From Arthrobacter sp. StoSoilB19 (GTDB lineage: Bacteria > Actinomycetota > Actinomycetes > Actinomycetales > Micrococcaceae), in assembly GCF_019977275.1 (NCBI RefSeq), contig NZ_AP024650.1, positions 868,001 through 932,000 on the forward strand: 64,000 nt of DNA. Reading direction: 5' to 3'. Position 1 is the first letter of the stretch, and each line of letters starts with the position of its first letter. A program made the translations under genes and the position numbers. Of this stretch, positions 62,842 to 64,000 are shown piece after piece. The notes beneath the pieces are model-generated. The model was not told where the DNA came from and did not search any database. It saw only the letters and a program-made list of their open reading frames with translations.

Positions 62842-64000
62842 TCATTCGTATTGGTGGGGTGGTGGTGGGGGTTTGAAGTAGTGGTTTTGTTGGGGTTTTT
62901 GGGTGGGGTCGAGGTGGGGTGGGGGGATGAAGGTTGGGGTGTGGTTGGTGGTGGTGATGGTCCATTGTTCTTTGTGGATGAGGTGGTGGTGGTGACTGCA
63001 GAGCAGGACGCCGTTGTTGGTGGTGGTGGGTCCGCCGTGTGACCAGTAGGTGATGTGGTGGGCTTCGCACCAGGGTGCGGGGATGGTGCAGTTGGGGAAG
63101 GCGCAGCCTTGGTCTCGGGTGGTGAGGGCGGTGCGTTGGGCTGGGGTGAAGAGGCGGGTTTTGCGGCCGAGGTCGAGGATTTCGCCGTTGGTGCCCAGGA
63201 GCGCGGGGATGATGTCGGCGTCGCAGGCGATTTTGCGCAGGGTGGTGGCGGCGACGGGGCCGGTGAACGCGAAAGCCCCTTTCCCTGTCCCTGTGCCTGT
63301 CTGTGTCCCTGGTGGTGCGGGTATTCCAGGCCGTTCTCCTGTCGCTGTTGCTGTGGTGTGGGTGGGGAAGAGGTCCCGGTAGTGGATGGTGGCGATGATT
63401 TGGGGTTTGTTGCCGCCGGTGGTGGGCAGGGTGTTGGTGGCGAGTGCGGTTTTGGTGGCGGTGATGATGCCGTCGAGTTGTTTTTGGGCGCGGGTGCGCC
63501 GGTCCAGGTCCGGCAGGTCGGGCGGGGCCGGCTGGGCAGGCAGGTCGGGCACGGCTGCTGTTTCGGCTGTTCGTCCGTGGTGTTCGGTGCCGGTGCCGGT
63601 GCTGGTGTTTGGGGTGGTGGTGCGGGGGTTGGTGGCGGTGTTCATGACGGTGAGGAGGTGTTCGTATTGGTCGGTGGTGGCGAAGATTTCGAGGTGGTGC
63701 AGGCCGTGGCGTGGTTTGCGGATGAAGGCGCCTTGGGTGTGGCGGAGGGCTTCTTCGGTGGGTTCGGTGCCGTCGGCGTCGATGGTGTCGGTCCAGCGTT
63801 GGGCCAGGCGGGTGAGGAAGTCGGGGTCGGTGGTGGTGGCTGCGGTGGTGAGGTGCTTTTCGATCCGGTACAGGGTGTGGGGGGTGGTGTGGTGTTGGAG
63901 CCGGTCCAGGGTGGAGTTGATGAGGGTCGCGGCGTGGGAGGACACGGCCGGTGCCTGGAGGCTCCCGGTGGGCGGTTGCGTGGTGGTCCCGTCAGTGGCG
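62842..64000 (-). CDS. DUF222/HNH endonuclease-domain protein (13E12-repeat type), 5' end outside window
   Basis: The frame is open from the right edge (start not seen) to the TGA at 62842-62844; at least 385 residues are present. The N-terminal DUF222 region (RLAQRWTDTIDADGTEPTEE, TRAQKQLDGI) leads to a C-terminal HNH nuclease motif with zinc Cys residues: CAFPNCTIPAPWCEAHHITY, WSHGGPTTTNNGVLLCSHHH. Such genes are present in many copies in actinobacteria and may be mobile or intron-like relics. Codon use is extreme (ACC, CAC, CCC), with strong strand skew. Activity is unknown. Confidence 0.85.
   Translation of the reverse strand, partial: ATDGTTTQPPTGSLQAPAVSSHAATLINSTLDRLQHHTTPHTLYRIEKHLTTAATTTDPDFLTRLAQRWTDTIDADGTEPTEEALRHTQGAFIRKPRHGLHHLEIFATTDQYEHLLTVMNTATNPRTTTPNTSTGTGTEHHGRTAETAAVPDLPAQPAPPDLPDLDRRTRAQKQLDGIITATKTALATNTLPTTGGNKPQIIATIHYRDLFPTHTTATATGERPGIPAPPGTQTGTGTGKGAFAFTGPVAATTLRKIACDADIIPALLGTNGEILDLGRKTRLFTPAQRTALTTRDQGCAFPNCTIPAPWCEAHHITYWSHGGPTTTNNGVLLCSHHHHLIHKEQWTITTTNHTPTFIPPPHLDPTQKPQQNHYFKPPPPPHQYE

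Noticed and set aside
62870..63660. G/T-rich tracts as a microsatellite or repeat array
   Set aside because: The pattern follows codon use of one continuous DUF222/HNH reading frame and has no fixed repeat unit.

Overview
The window reads as a chromosomal segment of a high-GC Gram-positive bacterium of the Micrococcaceae, most like Arthrobacter or Pseudarthrobacter. This is an inference from strong G/C third-position codon use, frequent GTG and TTG starts, the pcrA-lipoprotein-sucCD order, the actinobacterial inositol cluster with a Cgl0159-type aldolase, and a DUF222/HNH protein. No rRNA, tRNA, CRISPR array, integrase or complete insertion sequence was seen. Genes are dense on both strands, with many 4-base start/stop overlaps.

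Layout. 1-3.7 kb: end of the PcrA helicase gene, a lipoprotein gene, and sucC-sucD with a strong terminator. 3.8-15.1 kb: a two-module sugar or sugar-acid catabolic region. Module A is a FadR-type regulator, an ACS-family MFS transporter and an SDR dehydrogenase. Module B is a second GntR regulator, a xylose-isomerase-like TIM barrel, a DhaK-DhaL kinase, an RpiB-like isomerase, a 3-hydroxyacyl-CoA-dehydrogenase-like enzyme, a second SDR, a second ACS transporter and a TPI-like isomerase. Kinase plus RpiB-like plus TPI-like isomerases is the known route from erythrulose to erythrose 4-phosphate. The TIM barrel and the 3HCDH-like enzyme suggest a feeder that oxidises and decarboxylates a five-carbon sugar acid. 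15.1-16 kb: ArsR regulator and SRPBCC protein with a tandem operator. 16.1-28.2 kb: myo-inositol catabolism (iolC, Cgl0159-type aldolase, iolD, iolA, iolE, iolG, a broken iolT-like transporter; iolB and iolR on the other strand), interrupted by a MarR/MFS efflux pair.

28.4-31.3 kb: a LOG-like Rossmann protein, a ferritin-like/VIT1 membrane protein and a small acidic protein. 31.3-36.6 kb: sodium/solute symporter, XRE-cupin regulator, agmatinase-family ureohydrolase and a ThDP enzyme, probably one guanidino-compound or arginine-derivative module. 36.7-43.5 kb: a second MarR/MFS pair (the pump has an unusual C-terminal coiled coil) and a heterodimeric ABC exporter. 43.5-47.9 kb: thioesterase, a small membrane protein with an expanded Lys-rich N-terminus, and McrB-McrC. 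47.9-50.8 kb: histidine kinase, response regulator and an HPt-like protein without the phospho-accepting His. 51-55.2 kb: secreted GH26-like hydrolase, Vsr endonuclease, PNPOx-like flavoprotein and an NCS1 permease. 55.4-64 kb: two exported proteins with a lower-GC stretch, an Old Yellow Enzyme, Tex, several hypothetical proteins, a DUF2071 protein and a DUF222/HNH gene cut by the right edge.

The most interesting material is the 3.8-15 kb pathway with its legible operators, the matching MarR operators at 25.2 and 36.7 kb, the iolT remnant, the HPt lacking its histidine, and the ketoarginine-like ThDP/ureohydrolase module.
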